Source: Lachnospiraceae bacterium (GTDB lineage: Bacteria; Bacillota; Clostridia; Lachnospirales; Lachnospiraceae). From it: DNA of 64,000 bases. Position 1 is the stretch's first letter; every line of letters starts with the position of its first letter. Made by a program: the position numbers and the translations under genes. Below the pieces are notes generated by a model that worked only from the letters and a program-made list of their open reading frames with translations, searched no databases and was not told where the DNA came from. Of this stretch, positions 62,453 to 64,000 are shown piece by piece. The stretch is from NCBI GenBank assembly GCA_902363835.1, contig CABJBM010000016.1:93890-157889 (forward strand), read 5' to 3'.

Positions 62453-62538
62453 AGTTTGTTCTCCTTTATAGATTCAAATTTTTCTGTTCCATTCATTTGT
62501 ACTCAATTAACTTAATAAATACAATGAGAAGCTCAGTT

Positions 62539-62960
62539 CTATATATTTAGTTCAGAAAAATGCTTACGCCAATTAGTTTTCATCATATTTTTTATTGCTA
62601 AATCAACTACTGCTAAATGCTGAGCTTGCAGAATAAAAATATAGTCACGTATTGTTTCACGAACAAATTTTACTCCTCTCCACTCTGCTCCCACAAGTTC
62701 ATTTCTCTGTTTTAACGTTTGAAATCGTTGTAAATATACCTGTTTCTTGCTCTCTACATCAATGACTGTAAAAAATTAAGCTCTTTCCTGCCTGATAATA
62801 AAAAATCAATTCATCGGATATTATATACTTATCACTTTTATTTGAATTTTGAGATACGCTTTTTAGAATCAAACCTTTATCCGGATCACAAAGTATTATG
62901 TCAGCTTCCACTGATGTTTCTAATGACTTCCTATTTTCCGTAGAAATTATAAATAAATGG
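62539..62960 (-). pseudogene. Frameshifted hypothetical gene
   Basis: Two adjoining frames make one protein. The first (stop at 62759-62761) reads SVEADIILCDPDKGLILKSV to YYQAGKSLIFY. The second continues from TVIDVESKKQVYLQRFQTL through ELVGAEWRGVKFVRETIRDY and ends NWRKHFSELNI at 62539-62541. The break falls in a run of six T (on the minus strand), so it is a one-base change or a sequencing error in a homopolymer. No start codon with ribosome site was found. The family is unknown to me. Confidence 0.65.
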
Positions 62961-63020
62961 AATTATGAGATTTCTTACTAATGACTGCTTAATAATATAA
63001 TGTGTAGTCCGTTTACTAAC

Positions 63021-63695
63021 CTACATATCCACGTAATTCAACACATCCAGCGGTTTTTCCATCTGTAAGAAGTCATTCTTTCGTTTTGAAGGCTGTGTTG
63101 TTCCTTCTTGTAAATACCAAGCTGCTTGGACCGCTTTCATCCCAAGCTTTCTAGCAGTTTCCAGCTCATTGCTGCCTCCATCTCCAACATATATACATTG
63201 TTCTGCCTTTACAGATAAGCGATCCATACATCTTTTAAAAATCTCCTCATCTGGCTTTTGAATCTCCTGTTCATAGGAAAGATAAACAGCTTCAAAATAT
63301 GGAAAGAGTTCGCTTCTTCGGATTACGTACGCTTCCTCAGAAAAACAGTTACTTATTAGTCCAATGAAGAGCCCCTTTTTTTTCAACATTGAAAGCATTG
63401 GAATAATTTCAGAATGTAAATGCCTGAAACACTCTTCTTTTGCCGCTATCCGTTTTTCTACAATTTTCTTTAAAAGTGATTCTGAGTAACAATGATTCTC
63501 TCTAAGAATTATTTCCAATACTTCCTCAAGTGTTAACTTCCCTGTAGTACGTTCCAGTTCAGTCGGACGCCAAAGTGCCTGAAATTTGTCTTCTGGAATT
63601 CCTGCATCCTCTGCCATCTGTGCTCCAAAATATAGAGGACTATTATAGTGCGTAATTAACGTTTCAAACATGTCAAAAACTACTGCTCGTGTCAT
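63021..63695 (-). CDS. HAD-superfamily hydrolase
   Basis: The 224-residue protein has the HAD core: motif I VVFDMFETL (nucleophile Asp8), motif II LISNC (about 118-122), motif III Lys in IQKPDEEIF and motif IV YVGDGGSNEL. A helical cap (about 15-95) places it in subfamily I. The second residue of motif I is Phe instead of the Asp typical of phosphatases, as in dehalogenase-like or REG-2-like members, so phosphatase activity is uncertain. AGGAAGG precedes the ATG at 63695. It lies directly before the tRNA-Gly terminator. Confidence 0.85.
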   Translation of the reverse strand: MTRAVVFDMFETLITHYNSPLYFGAQMAEDAGIPEDKFQALWRPTELERTTGKLTLEEVLEIILRENHCYSESLLKKIVEKRIAAKEECFRHLHSEIIPMLSMLKKKGLFIGLISNCFSEEAYVIRRSELFPYFEAVYLSYEQEIQKPDEEIFKRCMDRLSVKAEQCIYVGDGGSNELETARKLGMKAVQAAWYLQEGTTQPSKRKNDFLQMEKPLDVLNYVDM

Positions 63696-63759
63696 TGTTT
63701 TTCCTTCCTGTAGTCTCCCCTGGTCTCCTCCCAAAAACACTTTCACAAATCACAAAATA

Positions 63760-63823
63760 GCGGAAACCCTAATAAATAAAGGTTTCCGCTACAAATAAAA
63801 AAAGCGCGAGACGGGACTCGAAC
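63760..63823. repeat. Direct repeat C: intact tRNA-Gly 3' end and its terminator
   Basis: The segment covers the last 20 bases of tRNA-Gly and the downstream hairpin (GCGGAAACC / GGTTTCCGC, 63760-63789). It is the intact counterpart of repeat B (56/64 identical) and of the shorter remnant A. The hairpin also serves as terminator for the rRNA/tRNA transcript. Confidence 0.75.
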
Positions 63824-63875
63824 CCGCGACCCCGACCTTGGCAAGGTCGTACTCCACCAACTGAGCCACTCGCGC
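63803..63875 (-). tRNA. tRNA-Gly (anticodon GCC)
   Basis: The cloverleaf is complete: acceptor GCGCGAG/CTCGCGC with U discriminator, D-arm with AGTTGGT, anticodon arm CGACC-TTGCCAA-GGTCG (anticodon GCC), and T-arm CGCGG-GTTCGAGT-CCCG. CCA is not encoded. It follows the 23S rRNA gene on the same strand and is probably part of the rRNA operon transcript. Confidence 0.96.
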
Positions 63876-63966
63876 TTAATCTCTTTTCTTTTTAAGGCAT
63901 ATACCCTCAAAACCACACATTGTTACATATCTATCATCCGTTCTTTCCTCTTACCTAAACCAACCT

Positions 63967-64000
63967 GGTTAAGCCCTCGACCTATTAGTGACAGTCAGCT
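63967..64000 (-). rRNA. 23S rRNA, 3' end (partial)
   Basis: The minus strand reads AGCTGACTGTCACTAATAGG followed by TCGAGGGCTTAACC, which is the conserved 3' terminus of bacterial 23S rRNA. The rest lies outside the window. No 5S rRNA fits in the 91 bp between it and tRNA-Gly. Confidence 0.9.

Noticed and set aside
61278..63759. Intact integrative element
   Set aside because: No integrase, relaxase or phage gene survives between the repeats, only small unrelated genes and a pseudogene.

Overview
The window looks like chromosome from a low-GC, spore-forming, Gram-positive anaerobe of the Lachnospiraceae (Clostridium cluster XIVa, for example the Lacrimispora / Clostridium saccharolyticum group). 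The reasons are strong AGGAGG-type ribosome sites at most genes, a LysM plus GH18 spore-type protein, a DUF5688 protein, feoAB under a Fur box, a uvrB with a Firmicutes-type SOS box, several carbohydrate systems, and family-level resemblance of most products to clostridial proteins. The species assignment is inference. No rRNA long enough to place it is present.

Layout. 1-2.1 kb: partial DUF2339 membrane protein. 2.6-5.2 kb: spore-type LysM/GH18 protein, a small putative DNA-binding protein and an APH-like kinase. 5.6-13.4 kb: DUF5688, a split ThrE-type exporter, feoAB, uvrB and threonine aldolase. 13.4-17 kb: cell-division/wall block ctpA - decayed M23 peptidase - ftsX - ftsE. 17-22 kb: PucR-type regulator, msmK-type ATPase, methyltransferase, CvfB-type RNA-binding protein, acyl-ACP thioesterase and tRNA-Gln. 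22-32 kb: a sugar-acid oligosaccharide locus made of GH2, an ABC importer without its own ATPase, a YesM/YesN-like two-component system and GH105. 32-41.5 kb: second tRNA-Gln, ECF sigma with its anti-sigma, CDF transporter, truA, vanZ, aminotransferase, L,D-transpeptidase, cytidylate-kinase-like protein and hflCK. 42-48.4 kb: Crp-type regulator, phosphoesterase and a BMP-type nucleoside ABC importer. 48.5-48.7 kb: a MITE-like element.

48.7-58.8 kb is the most interesting block: one compact unit of eleven same-strand genes. It encodes an L-cysteine-desulfidase-family enzyme, a full Liv-type amino-acid ABC importer, a DhaK/DhaL pair without DhaM, an L-2-amino-thiazoline-4-carboxylate-hydrolase-family protein, a regulator with a degenerate AAA+ domain, and a 49-residue membrane peptide overlapping the regulator by four bases. 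I know of no described pathway with this gene set. It may import and break down a sulfur-containing or polyhydroxylated amino-acid-like compound.

58.8-64 kb is a decayed accessory zone. It holds a nonsense-bearing pseudogene of a protein whose intact paralogue lies 2.5 kb away, a structured RNA resembling the raiA motif, three copies of a tRNA-Gly 3' end that look like old integration sites, a DUF89 phosphatase, ywbE, a frameshifted gene and a HAD hydrolase. It ends in tRNA-Gly and the 3' end of a 23S rRNA gene on the minus strand. No CRISPR array and no intact transposase or integrase was found.
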